The position numbers and the translations under genes are program-made. DNA of 64,000 nt from NCBI RefSeq assembly GCF_003201195.1, contig NZ_QICQ01000007.1, positions 1 to 64,000 of the forward strand. The letters are read 5' to 3'. Under the pieces are notes generated by a model. The model was given only the letters and a program-made list of their open reading frames with translations. It was not told where the DNA came from and did not search any database. Source of the DNA: Nitrosomonas eutropha (GTDB lineage Bacteria > Pseudomonadota > Gammaproteobacteria > Burkholderiales > Nitrosomonadaceae). Positions 42,419-50,910 of this stretch are shown one piece after another (position 1 is the first letter of the stretch; every line of letters begins with the position of its first letter).

Positions 42419-44096
42419 TCCGGTGACAACCTATGCCCGGAAAGTAGTGGCTGGGAAAATAGTCGCAGGCCCGCATGTCCGGGCAGCCTGTAACCGGCAC
42501 CTGGAAGATTTAGAGCAAGCTCCTTCACGGGGCTTTTTTTTCGACCTGGAAAAAGTGAAGCGCATCATTGGCTTTTGCCGGGATGTGCTCAAACTAAACG
42601 GTGGCGAATATGAGGGCAAGCCCTATATCCTGTTGGACTGGCAGGCATTCATCGTCGGCAGCTTGTTCGGCTGGGTCGATGTAGAAGGCTTGAGACGTTT
42701 CCGCGTGGCCTATGTAAGCACCGGGAAAGGCAGCGGAAAATCGCCACTTGCCGCCGCAGTGGGTCTGTATGGTCTGGTGGCAGATGGGGAGGCGCGTGCT
42801 GAGTGCTATTCAGCGGCAACAAAAAAAGATCAGGCCATGATTCTGTTTCGTGATGCAGTGGCGATGGTAGATCAATCTGCCATCCTGCGAGATGCACTGA
42901 TCAAAAGTGGAAAAGGATCGACGGTCTGGAACCTTGCTTACCATAAGTCAGGCAGCTTCTTCCGTCCGATCTCGTCCGATGATGGACAGTCCGGTCCTCG
43001 TCCGCATATCGCACTCATCGATGAGATCCATGAACACAAAAATAATTTCGTGGTGGAGATGATGCGGGCCGGTACCAAAAGCCGTCGGCAGGCGTTGATC
43101 TTCATGATCACCAACTCAGGGTCGGACAAGACCGGCCCATGTTGGGATTATCACACTTACGGCACACAGGTAGCTTCTGGACAGTTGACCGACGATTCAT
43201 TCTTCAGCTACATCTGCGCACTGGATGAAGGTGATGACCCGATCAACGATGAATCCTGCTGGGACAAAGCCAACCCCAGCCTGAGATTCGGCCTTCCGGG
43301 CTATCGCTATATCCGTGAACAGGTGCGGGAAGCGAAGGGTATGCCGAGCAAAGAAGCCGTGGTGCGGCGCCTGAATTTTTGTGAATGGACTGGAGCAGAT
43401 GCCCCTTGGATCTCGGCAGATGTATGGATGGATGCCCGTCGCGACTATGACTGGCGCAATCTGCGGAGCCGGCGTGCATGGGGTGGGCTAGATTTGGGAT
43501 CCACTACAGATCTAACCGGCCTGGTATTGTGGCTGGAACCGGAAACAGCAGAAGATCCTTGGCAGCTCGTTACGTTTGCCTGGTTGCCGGAACAGGATCT
43601 GCTGCGAAAAGAAGAAGTGGATCGTGTTCCTTACCTGGCCTGGAAATCCGCCGGCTATCTTGAAACAACCCCTGGCCGTGCAGTCAGCCGCCTGGCCGTC
43701 CTGCGCAGATTGGCAGAATTACAGAATATGTTCGATATCCAATGTATTGCATTTGACAGATGGCGCATCGAGGATCTGAAACAAATGGCTGAAGACGAAG
43801 GCATCGCCCTGCCGCCGATGGAACCATTCGGGCAGGGATTCAAAGATATGAGCCCGGCGTTGGACAAGTTTGAAAGTGCATTGCTCAATGGCGAAGTCGT
43901 CCATGATGGCAACTCGGTATTCACCTGGTGCGCCGCCAATGCCGTAACTGTTGCGGACTCTGCAGAAAACCGCAAGCTGAGTAAAAACAAAGCAACCGGC
44001 CGGATAGATCTGATGGTGGCTGCGGTCATGGGTGCGGGGATCGCACTGAACAGCGCGCGTGAAGAATCCGTGGAACCCGCACTCATCATCCTATGA
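42387..44096 (+). CDS. Terminase large subunit
   Basis: The 569-residue ATPase-nuclease drives DNA into the prohead. Walker A-like STGKGSGKSPLAAAVGLYG lies near residue 110, and Walker B is IALIDEIHEH. The nuclease domain starts near 360 with GGLDLGSTTDLTG (acidic residue) and ends with the acidic residue in TGRIDLMVAA. The start TTG at 42387 lies inside the small subunit. It belongs to the HK97-like class with P27. Confidence 0.93.
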   Translation: MKKHPKPTSRDPVTTYARKVVAGKIVAGPHVRAACNRHLEDLEQAPSRGFFFDLEKVKRIIGFCRDVLKLNGGEYEGKPYILLDWQAFIVGSLFGWVDVEGLRRFRVAYVSTGKGSGKSPLAAAVGLYGLVADGEARAECYSAATKKDQAMILFRDAVAMVDQSAILRDALIKSGKGSTVWNLAYHKSGSFFRPISSDDGQSGPRPHIALIDEIHEHKNNFVVEMMRAGTKSRRQALIFMITNSGSDKTGPCWDYHTYGTQVASGQLTDDSFFSYICALDEGDDPINDESCWDKANPSLRFGLPGYRYIREQVREAKGMPSKEAVVRRLNFCEWTGADAPWISADVWMDARRDYDWRNLRSRRAWGGLDLGSTTDLTGLVLWLEPETAEDPWQLVTFAWLPEQDLLRKEEVDRVPYLAWKSAGYLETTPGRAVSRLAVLRRLAELQNMFDIQCIAFDRWRIEDLKQMAEDEGIALPPMEPFGQGFKDMSPALDKFESALLNGEVVHDGNSVFTWCAANAVTVADSAENRKLSKNKATGRIDLMVAAVMGAGIALNSAREESVEPALIIL

Positions 44097-45385
44097 TCAG
44101 CTGGCAGGAAGTCCAAAACAAAGCACGCACGCCAGGCAGTGTCGTGCTGAAACAGTGGATGGCACAGCGGGAAGCCACACGGATCCAGAATGCCACTCAC
44201 AGTCTCACAGACGGCACGCGTGGCAGCGAACTATACAGCTGGCTAGTCGATGGCCTTTCGAGCGCAGGAAAGCCCGTTAACGAGCAAACAGCGCTATCCG
44301 TATCGGCGGTGTATGCCTGCATTGGAATTATCGGCGGCGCGATCGCCAGCATGCCGTTCCACATCTACAAGCGAACGGAAGACGGCCGGGAAAGAACAAC
44401 CCATGACTTGTGGTGGTTCTTCAATGAATCCCCTCATCCATCCTGGACCGCTTCAGCATTCTGGGAATACATCGCACAATCGCGGCTATTCCATGGCGAT
44501 GCATTTGCCAGGATACATCGGGCCAGCAGGCTGTCACCGAAGATCGTTTCGATCGAACCACTGCACCCGAGTGCGGTGACAGTCGAGCAAGTGGACGGCC
44601 TGCTGCGTTACACCATCATCGATGACGATGCAACGCTGGTGACCATTGACCAGGGCGATATGCTGCATATCCCTGGTATCGGGTTTAATGGCCAACGCAG
44701 CATATCCGTGCTGCGACATGCATTGCGCACCTCCGCTGGTACAGCACTGGCAGCAGACGAGTACAGCGCCAGCTTCTTTGCCAACAGCGCCCGTCCTGAT
44801 TTTATCCTGACGACTGATGAAAAGATGTCGACGGATACCATCAATGACCTGCGCAGCCAGTGGCAGGCAAAGTATGGCGGCAGTGCGAGATCACATCTAC
44901 CAGCTGTACTACAGGGTGGCATGAAAGCCCAGCAGCTGACCATGAACAGTGAAGATGCACAGCTACTAGCAACTCGGCAATTTCAGGTTGAAGACATCTG
45001 TCGGATCTTTGGCGTGCCACCGTTCATGGTCGGGCACCAGGAGAAAACCTCATCGTGGGGACAAGGTATTGAGCAGCTGGGTATTAGTTTCGTCAAATAC
45101 ACTCTGCAGCGTCATCTACGCCCGATCGAACAGGAAATCAATCGCAAGATCTGGCCGCGTAGTGCCGGGTATTTCGCGGAATTCAATACAGCGGGATTGG
45201 AGCGCGGTGATCTGAAAACTCGCTACGAGGCCTACCGGGTAGCCATTGGCCGCGCCGGGGAGCCTGGGTTCATGACCGTGAACGAGGCGCGCCGGATTGA
45301 GAACATGAAGCCTATCCCAGGCGGAGATCAACTGCATACAGGAACCAATGATGGACAGAATGCTACAGCTACTGGCGCAGAATAA
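44093..45385 (+). CDS. HK97-type portal protein
   Basis: The 430-residue portal has the family motifs ALSVSAVYACIGIIGGAIAS near residue 65, FWEYIAQSRLFHGDAFARI near 125, and IFGVPPFMVGHQEKTSSWGQG near 305. It forms the dodecamer through which DNA enters. It overlaps the terminase stop and the protease start. Confidence 0.93.
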   Translation: MISWQEVQNKARTPGSVVLKQWMAQREATRIQNATHSLTDGTRGSELYSWLVDGLSSAGKPVNEQTALSVSAVYACIGIIGGAIASMPFHIYKRTEDGRERTTHDLWWFFNESPHPSWTASAFWEYIAQSRLFHGDAFARIHRASRLSPKIVSIEPLHPSAVTVEQVDGLLRYTIIDDDATLVTIDQGDMLHIPGIGFNGQRSISVLRHALRTSAGTALAADEYSASFFANSARPDFILTTDEKMSTDTINDLRSQWQAKYGGSARSHLPAVLQGGMKAQQLTMNSEDAQLLATRQFQVEDICRIFGVPPFMVGHQEKTSSWGQGIEQLGISFVKYTLQRHLRPIEQEINRKIWPRSAGYFAEFNTAGLERGDLKTRYEAYRVAIGRAGEPGFMTVNEARRIENMKPIPGGDQLHTGTNDGQNATATGAE

Positions 45386-46082
45386 ATCCAAAGGTTTGTT
45401 CAGGGCAGAATTATCTGGCGATGAAGCCACGATCTATTTGTACGACACGATTGTCAGTGATGATTTCTGGGGCGGGGTTACCGCCATCAGTTTCGTCAAG
45501 GAACTGATGGCTATCAAAGCACCGGTCATCCACTTGCGGATCAATTCCCCCGGCGGTGATGTGTTTTCCGCCCGCGCAATCGAAACGGCCATCCGCGAGC
45601 ATAACTCCGAAGTGATTGCCCATATCGATGGTGTGGCTGCCAGTGCTGCCTCCTACATCGCTCTGGCTGCGGACAATATCGTGATCGCCGAAGGTGCGTT
45701 TTACATGATCCACAAAGCCTGGTCATTTGCGATGGGCAATGCGGATGATCTGCTGGAAATGGCTGCCTTGCTGGAAAAAGTGGATGAATCACTGGTGACA
45801 ACTTACGCGAAAAGAACCGGGCAGGCAGAAGATCAAATCCGAGACTGGATGAGAAATGAAACCTGGTTCAGTGCTGCCGAGGCAGTGGAGTATGGGTTTG
45901 CTGACTCAGTCGCAGAAGATGGCCCATCTGCTAGTGCATCCATCGGTTGGGATTTGTCAGCCTATAACGCAGCGCCAATCATTCGACAGGCACAACAATC
46001 GGCAGAGCCAGCAGAACAGGATCTACCGAAAATCGATACTGGTTATCTGCAGCGTATTGCTGCATTGGCCAGACATATGTAA
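45348..46082 (+). CDS. ClpP-like prohead maturation protease
   Basis: The 244-residue protease has the ClpP-type catalytic Ser in GVAASAASYIALAAD (near 97) and His in YMIHKAW (near 122), with INSPGGDVFSARAIETAI ahead. It cleaves capsid delta domains and itself during head assembly. It is followed by a hairpin terminator (46105-46137) before the capsid gene. Confidence 0.9.
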   Translation: MMDRMLQLLAQNKSKGLFRAELSGDEATIYLYDTIVSDDFWGGVTAISFVKELMAIKAPVIHLRINSPGGDVFSARAIETAIREHNSEVIAHIDGVAASAASYIALAADNIVIAEGAFYMIHKAWSFAMGNADDLLEMAALLEKVDESLVTTYAKRTGQAEDQIRDWMRNETWFSAAEAVEYGFADSVAEDGPSASASIGWDLSAYNAAPIIRQAQQSAEPAEQDLPKIDTGYLQRIAALARHM

Positions 46083-46104
46083 CGGCGCTCCCACGCCAAC
46101 AAGA

Positions 46105-46137
46105 CACCCGCCACGGGCAACCCTGGCGGGTTTTTTA
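46105..46137 (+). terminator. Terminator before the capsid gene (copy 1)
   Basis: ACCCGCCA pairs with TGGCGGGT, with an inner GGG/CCC pairing, and six T follow. A 33-bp exact copy lies at 47720-47752. Confidence 0.75.
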
Positions 46138-46163
46138 TTGCCACCAATCCAAAGGAACAACTC

Positions 46164-47390
46164 ATGGCACAAACACTGCAAGAGCTGCGGGAGCGTCATG
46201 CCGCACTCGCAAAACAAACCCGCGAACTGGTCGAAAACAACAACGGCAGCTGGCAGCCCGAACACCAGGAGAAATATGATCAGCAACTGGCCGAACTGGA
46301 TGATCTGAAAAACCAGGCCGACCGCATCTGCGCATTGCATGACAGGATTGCCGAAGAAGCTATGGCAGATCGTGCAGTCGAGGCAGTCCAACGGTCATCG
46401 CATGGAAGGAATGGATCGAATGCTCAGCTCGATCTGTTTGCCAAATGGGTGCGTGGAGGTGATCGCGCCATGACTGCTGAGGACTGGACAACCATCCGCA
46501 ATACCATGAGCACCACTACCCCCGGCGAGGGCGGTCATACCGTCCCGACCGAAGTAGTCGCTTCCATCATCGAGGTGCTCAAGGCCTATGGCGGCGTGCG
46601 TGAAGTAGCCAGTGTCATCAGTACGGCTGCCGGTAATCAGATGAACTTTCCCACCTCTGATGGCACCTCTGAAACGGGTGAATTGATCGCAGAAAACACC
46701 ACAGCGACGGCGCAAGATCCAACCTTCGGGGTCGTCACACTCAACACCTATAAATTCAGCTCGAAGATCGTCGCCGCGCCGTTTGAGCTGCTGCAGGATT
46801 CGGCAGTGGATATTCAGGCATTCATCTCCCGTCGTCTGGGAGAGCGTCTAGCGCGGGTCCTCAATACCTATTTCACGACCGGCACCGGCACTAATCAGCC
46901 AAAAGGCGTAGTGACTGCAGCAGCCTCCGGCAAAGTTGGCACGACCGGACAGACCACCACAGTCATTTTTGATGATCTGGTCGATCTGATCCATTCGGTT
47001 GATCCAGCTTACCGGGCAGCTAGTGGTGTCAGATTTATGATGAATGATAGCGTGCTGAAATCCATCAGGAAAATGAAAGACACTCAGGGCCGGCCTGTCT
47101 TCCTGCCGGGTTATGATGGCCTGGGCGGAGCCATGGCTGATACGCTACTGGGCTATCAGATCACCATCAATCAGGACATGGCAGCTATGGCCGCCAATGC
47201 AAAATCTATCCTGTTCGGTGATTTCTCTCGCTATACCATCCGCGATGTCATGGGAATGACTCTGTTCCGGTTTGAGGATTCAGCTTACATCAAACTGGGC
47301 CAGATCGGTTTCCTGGCCTGGATGCGTTCCGGTGGCACGCTGACTGATGGCGGCGCACCTCTGAAATTTTACCAAAATAGTGCCACCTAA
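46164..47390 (+). CDS. HK97-type major capsid protein
   Basis: The 408-residue protein has an N-terminal coiled coil (delta domain, 1-70), a region ending near TTPGEGGHTVPTEV where maturation cleavage would occur, and the HK97 fold with NFPTSDGTSETGELIAEN and RFEDSAYIKLGQIGFLAWMR near the end. It forms the shell. The ATG follows AAGGAAC. Confidence 0.93.
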   Translation: MAQTLQELRERHAALAKQTRELVENNNGSWQPEHQEKYDQQLAELDDLKNQADRICALHDRIAEEAMADRAVEAVQRSSHGRNGSNAQLDLFAKWVRGGDRAMTAEDWTTIRNTMSTTTPGEGGHTVPTEVVASIIEVLKAYGGVREVASVISTAAGNQMNFPTSDGTSETGELIAENTTATAQDPTFGVVTLNTYKFSSKIVAAPFELLQDSAVDIQAFISRRLGERLARVLNTYFTTGTGTNQPKGVVTAAASGKVGTTGQTTTVIFDDLVDLIHSVDPAYRAASGVRFMMNDSVLKSIRKMKDTQGRPVFLPGYDGLGGAMADTLLGYQITINQDMAAMAANAKSILFGDFSRYTIRDVMGMTLFRFEDSAYIKLGQIGFLAWMRSGGTLTDGGAPLKFYQNSAT

Positions 47391-47399
47391 GGAGGCAAA

Positions 47400-47699
47400 A
47401 TGGCCATGGAAAAAGCACGGGTACTGGTTGCCTTTACGGTGCTGGATCAGCTTCTAAATCCCAATCAGGTAATCGAAGCGGATGAGGCCATCATCAAAGG
47501 GTTGGCCGATCAGGTGGACCGATCCCCCGAAGCGGTGGCGTACTGCCTTAATAACGGTGGAAAGATTATGACTATTCAATTCACCTCGGCAGAAGATGAT
47601 TTATCTGAAGGCAAAGAAAACGATCCGCCTGCAGGCAAAGAGGCTGATCAGTCCACAGCTGAAGCAGAAAAATCTACCCAACCCAAGAAAGGCAAATAA
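47400..47699 (+). CDS. Hypothetical head-region protein
   Basis: The 99-residue protein has a folded N-terminal half (LVAFTVLDQLLNPNQVIEAD) and an acidic/Lys-rich disordered tail ending PKKGK. It follows the capsid gene by 9 bp with AAGGAGG upstream. It might decorate heads or scaffold; no family was confirmed. Confidence 0.7.
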   Translation: MAMEKARVLVAFTVLDQLLNPNQVIEADEAIIKGLADQVDRSPEAVAYCLNNGGKIMTIQFTSAEDDLSEGKENDPPAGKEADQSTAEAEKSTQPKKGK

Positions 47700-47719
47700 A
47701 TTAACCCTCGCAGCTACTG

Positions 47720-47752
47720 CACCCGCCACGGGCAACCCTGGCGGGTTTTTTA
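47720..47752 (+). terminator. Terminator after the capsid block (copy 2)
   Basis: This is an exact 33-bp copy of the hairpin and T run at 46105-46137. The T run ends just ahead of the next gene's ATG at 47756. Confidence 0.75.
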
Positions 47753-47755
47753 ATC

Positions 47756-48313
47756 ATGCTCAAACGCGTTACCCCTCCTGTTGACCAACCTCTTTCTTTG
47801 ACTCAGGTCAGAGATCATCTGCGACTCACAGTGGTTGATGATGATCCTGTTTTGACAGGATTGATCGCTGCTGCCTGTGATATGTGCGAAGCTCAAACCG
47901 GCCGTGCACTAATGCCGCAAGAATGGGCTGTTACCGAAAGCGAGCAGTGCCGTTTTATCTATCTGCGTAAGTTGCCAGTAACGGCAATCACCAGTGTGAA
48001 ACATATCGATGATTATGGCGATGAGTTAGCCATTGACCCTGCCGAGTATCGATTGACCAATCCCAGCGATAGTGCGCCTGCCTGGGTAGAGTTTTCAGAA
48101 GACGCCGCCATCCCGGCGGGTGGGATCCTCCGGGTAGTTTTTGCCTGTGGTTATACAGATGTCGATGCAGTTCCGCAGGCACTGAAGCAGTGGATGCTAC
48201 TGCAGATAGGCCACTGGTACATGAATCGGGAATCCGTAAATATCGGCAACATCACCAGCCTTTTGCCCTACGTGGACGGCCTGTTGGATACCTACCGGAT
48301 ATGGAACTTATAA
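47756..48313 (+). CDS. Head-tail connector protein (gp6-like)
   Basis: The 185-residue protein has VRDHLRLTVVDDDPVLTGLI near 21, typical of gp6/gp15-like adaptor proteins, and PQALKQWMLLQIGHWYMNRE near 140. It joins the portal to the tail. It precedes the head-closure gene by 1 bp. Confidence 0.85.
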   Translation: MLKRVTPPVDQPLSLTQVRDHLRLTVVDDDPVLTGLIAAACDMCEAQTGRALMPQEWAVTESEQCRFIYLRKLPVTAITSVKHIDDYGDELAIDPAEYRLTNPSDSAPAWVEFSEDAAIPAGGILRVVFACGYTDVDAVPQALKQWMLLQIGHWYMNRESVNIGNITSLLPYVDGLLDTYRIWNL

Positions 48314-48314
48314 C

Positions 48315-48650
48315 ATGAGTGGAATCAAGTCAGGCCGATTGCGTCATCGCGTAGTCATCAAACAACGTGTGGACACGCAAGACGTGCAAGGCAATATCAC
48401 GGAGTCCTGGGAATTATATCGTACCGTCTGGGCTGCGATCGAGGATCTGTCAGTCCGCGATTTTATCGCAGCGGATGCAGCGCAATCACAAATTACCACC
48501 CAAATCACGATTCGCTATCTACCAACCTTCGATCCGTTACGTATGCGCATCCATCATGGCAATGTGGTTTATGAACCGGTAGGCGTGCTGGCAGATAAAG
48601 GCAGCGGTCGAGAATATCAGACGATCCCAACCAAGAGGCTAAGCAACTGA
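48315..48650 (+). CDS. Head closure protein (gp16-like)
   Basis: The 111-residue protein has GRLRHRVVIKQRVDTQDVQG and ITIRYLPTFDPLRMRI, which is the SPP1 gp16/HK97 head-tail joining pattern. It closes the head after packaging. Its stop overlaps the next ATG. Confidence 0.87.
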   Translation: MSGIKSGRLRHRVVIKQRVDTQDVQGNITESWELYRTVWAAIEDLSVRDFIAADAAQSQITTQITIRYLPTFDPLRMRIHHGNVVYEPVGVLADKGSGREYQTIPTKRLSN

Positions 48651-49183
48651 TGGCTAGCAAAATGGAACTGGATATCGAAGAATTGATGCAGAAAATCAAG
48701 CTCATCAATGAGGATGTGCGTTACAAAGGCGGTCGGTTTGCTTTACGTAAGGCGGCGCAGGTTGTGGCCACGGATGCCGTGCGAATGTCCAAAGCCGTGG
48801 ATGATCCGGATACGCCGGAAGATATCTCGAAGAATGTTGCCATCCGCTGGAATGGACGGCTGTTCAAAGCATCGAATGGGTATCAGATGGGATTTCGCGT
48901 TGGGATCCTGGGCGGCGCTCAAACGCCAAGTGCTCGCCCTAAGAAAAAGCGTGGCAAGTATACCCTCAGTGAATTGGGAGAATTATCCGGGAAGGGCAAA
49001 GATAACCCCGGAGGGGATACCTTCTATTGGCGCTTCGTCAACTTCGGCACTAAAAATATACAAAGCAAGCATTTCTTTGAACCGGCACTTAAAAATAATA
49101 CGAGTAGAGCGACAGCCGAATTTGTTACGCAGTTTGAGAAAGCATTGGATCGCGCCATCAGAAAAAAATTTAGACAGAGATGA
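48650..49183 (+). CDS. HK97 gp10-like tail protein
   Basis: The 177-residue basic protein has ALRKAAQVVATDAVRMSKA near 36 and DTFYWRFVNFGTKNIQSKHF near 128, matching the gp10 family of head-tail joining/tail proteins. It overlaps the next gene (ATGA). Confidence 0.87.
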   Translation: MASKMELDIEELMQKIKLINEDVRYKGGRFALRKAAQVVATDAVRMSKAVDDPDTPEDISKNVAIRWNGRLFKASNGYQMGFRVGILGGAQTPSARPKKKRGKYTLSELGELSGKGKDNPGGDTFYWRFVNFGTKNIQSKHFFEPALKNNTSRATAEFVTQFEKALDRAIRKKFRQR

Positions 49184-49542
49184 TTCCGATCTTCTCTATC
49201 TGCGCTGCAGATCTGGGTGTCCAGGCATTGCTGGGGAAGAAGCCGACACGGCTGTATCAGTTTGGCATGGCACCTTCAATCCCAGTTTCCCCGTATGCCG
49301 TCTGGCGGCAAGTGTCAGGAGTGCCGGCTGCCTATCTTGGAGATAGGCCGGATGTTGATAGTTTTACGCTGCAGGTAGATGTCTTTGCAAAAACCCCGGA
49401 GATATCCCGAGAGGTAGTGGATGTACTCCGCGATGCACTGGAGCCACACTGCTACATCTCCAGCTGGGGCATGGAAGGAAGAGATCCGGAAACAGAATTA
49501 CACCGCATCAATTTCGATATAGATTTCATCATCAGGAGATAA
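49180..49542 (+). CDS. DUF3168 tail completion protein
   Basis: The 120-residue protein has the DUF3168 pattern: [20 protein letters not shown], then [20 protein letters not shown] and [16 protein letters not shown]3168 proteins cap the tail (terminator). It lies before the tail tube gene. Confidence 0.87.
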   Translation: MIPIFSICAADLGVQALLGKKPTRLYQFGMAPSIPVSPYAVWRQVSGVPAAYLGDRPDVDSFTLQVDVFAKTPEISREVVDVLRDALEPHCYISSWGMEGRDPETELHRINFDIDFIIRR

Positions 49543-49547
49543 CAGCC

Positions 49548-50264
49548 ATGGCAATCCTTACACAGGGCACGCAAGTATTCTTTATTAACCCCAATGGTTC
49601 GGGCGGCAGAGAGGTGCAGGAGATCGACTGCGCAACTACATTCTCCCCGGGCGGCAACCCGGCCGATCAAATTGAAACGACCTGCCTGTCTGCAACCACA
49701 CGCTCCTATCTCCCTGGTCTGCGAACACCAGGACAAGCAACACTTGGCATCAATGCCGATCCGGACAATGCTAGCCACATTGCACTACATGGATTATCAC
49801 AGACCGATCCAGCGCCGGTGATAACGTTTGCTGTTGGCTGGTCGGATGGCACACAGTTACCCACGTTACGAGTAAAAGGAACAGTAGACAGCATTACTGT
49901 AACTGCTGGTGGCAATGGCTATACCGGGACGCCAACAGTTACTATCACTGGCGGTGGTGGTAGCGGCGCAACCGCAACCGCTGTGACTGATGGTGATGCC
50001 GTGACAGAGATCATTATCACCGATCCTGGCACTGGCTTCACCAGTGCGCCAACCGTTACCATCACTGGTGGCTCTGGTACTGGCGCAACTGCAACAGCAG
50101 CCATTATTGCTGAGGATGGTATCAATCTGCCAACTGGCCGTACCTGGTTTGTATTCGATGGGTATATTTCCGACTTCCCATTCGATTTTGCATCCAATAC
50201 GGTAGTCACCTCTCAGGTTACGATCCAACGCACTGGCGGGTCTGCCTGGATGCCGAAACAGTGA
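49548..50264 (+). CDS. Major tail (tube) protein with glycine-rich repeats
   Basis: The 238-residue protein has a tube fold at both ends ([40 protein letters not shown]). Inserted near 105-185 are two repeats reading [20 protein letters not shown], then ATATA, and [20 protein letters not shown], then TATA. These likely form a surface-exposed loop or Ig-like domain on the tube. It overlaps the gpG-like gene (GTGA). Confidence 0.85.
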   Translation: MAILTQGTQVFFINPNGSGGREVQEIDCATTFSPGGNPADQIETTCLSATTRSYLPGLRTPGQATLGINADPDNASHIALHGLSQTDPAPVITFAVGWSDGTQLPTLRVKGTVDSITVTAGGNGYTGTPTVTITGGGGSGATATAVTDGDAVTEIIITDPGTGFTSAPTVTITGGSGTGATATAAIIAEDGINLPTGRTWFVFDGYISDFPFDFASNTVVTSQVTIQRTGGSAWMPKQ

Positions 50265-50623
50265 GCGCACTAATGCTGATCTCGATAGAAAGTCTCAAGA
50301 CACAAGGCGGATTTTCAGATAAACCGGTGAAGCGGACGATCACATGGCGTCAGAGTGACGAAGAATTTACCGGTGACGTATATGTCAGGCCGTTATCGTA
50401 TGCATCCGCCGTCGCGGATCTGCGTAGCATAAATGACGATCTCGATCCGGTGGCATCCCGTATCGCATCGAGCATCACTGATGAACAGGGAAAACCGATC
50501 TTCACCGTGCAGGACATTACCGGCGAAGCGGATCCGGATCGTGGGGCGCTGAATGGCAGCCTGACTATTGCATTGCTGAATGTCATTGCCGAAGTAAATG
50601 GCCTGGGAAAGCAGCAGAGCTGA
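50261..50623 (+). CDS. Tail assembly chaperone, G-like
   Basis: The 120-residue product starts at GTG 50261 (another start is ATG 50273) and precedes the tape measure gene. Near its end the frame-0 codons CTG GGA AAG carry GGGAAAG (50605-50611), the lambda G/GT slippery heptamer. Ribosomes slipping by -1 make a longer GT-like product. This short product would be the common form, needed in larger amounts for tail tape measure folding. Confidence 0.82.
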   Translation: MSALMLISIESLKTQGGFSDKPVKRTITWRQSDEEFTGDVYVRPLSYASAVADLRSINDDLDPVASRIASSITDEQGKPIFTVQDITGEADPDRGALNGSLTIALLNVIAEVNGLGKQQS

Positions 50624-50910
50624 CCGAGGATGAGATCTGGCACGAGCTTGTACTCAATGGCGTGGGTGGCCGCACCATCGCAGAGGCAAAGCAGACCATC
50701 AGTTTCACCGAGTTTAAATCGTGGGTTGCTTATCGTGCCAAACGCGGCAGCTTCAATATCGGGTTGATGGTTGAGTTATCCATCGCACAACTAGCCGTCA
50801 TGTATGCCAATGCACACAGCAAAAACGGTGGATTCAAATTGCATGACTTCGCCCCGCATTATGACGAACCGGTCGTCACACTGGATCAAGCAATGAAGGA
50901 GTGGTTATGA
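50261..50910 (+). CDS. Tail assembly chaperone, GT-like frameshift product
   Basis: This product reads 50261-50611, slips back one base at GGGAAAG and continues 50611-50910 as [18 protein letters not shown], then [20 protein letters not shown], ending MKEWL. The extension stays open with no start of its own at the right place, which supports the shift. In lambda, gpGT binds both tape measure and tube. It overlaps the tape measure start (ATGA). Confidence 0.78.
50605..50611 (+). promoter_or_regulatory. Slippery heptamer GGGAAAG for -1 frameshift
   Basis: It has the right phase (X XXY YYZ) in the G-like frame, and the -1 frame downstream is open for 300 bp. The frame-0 stop is only 10 bases further on. 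Confidence 0.85.
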
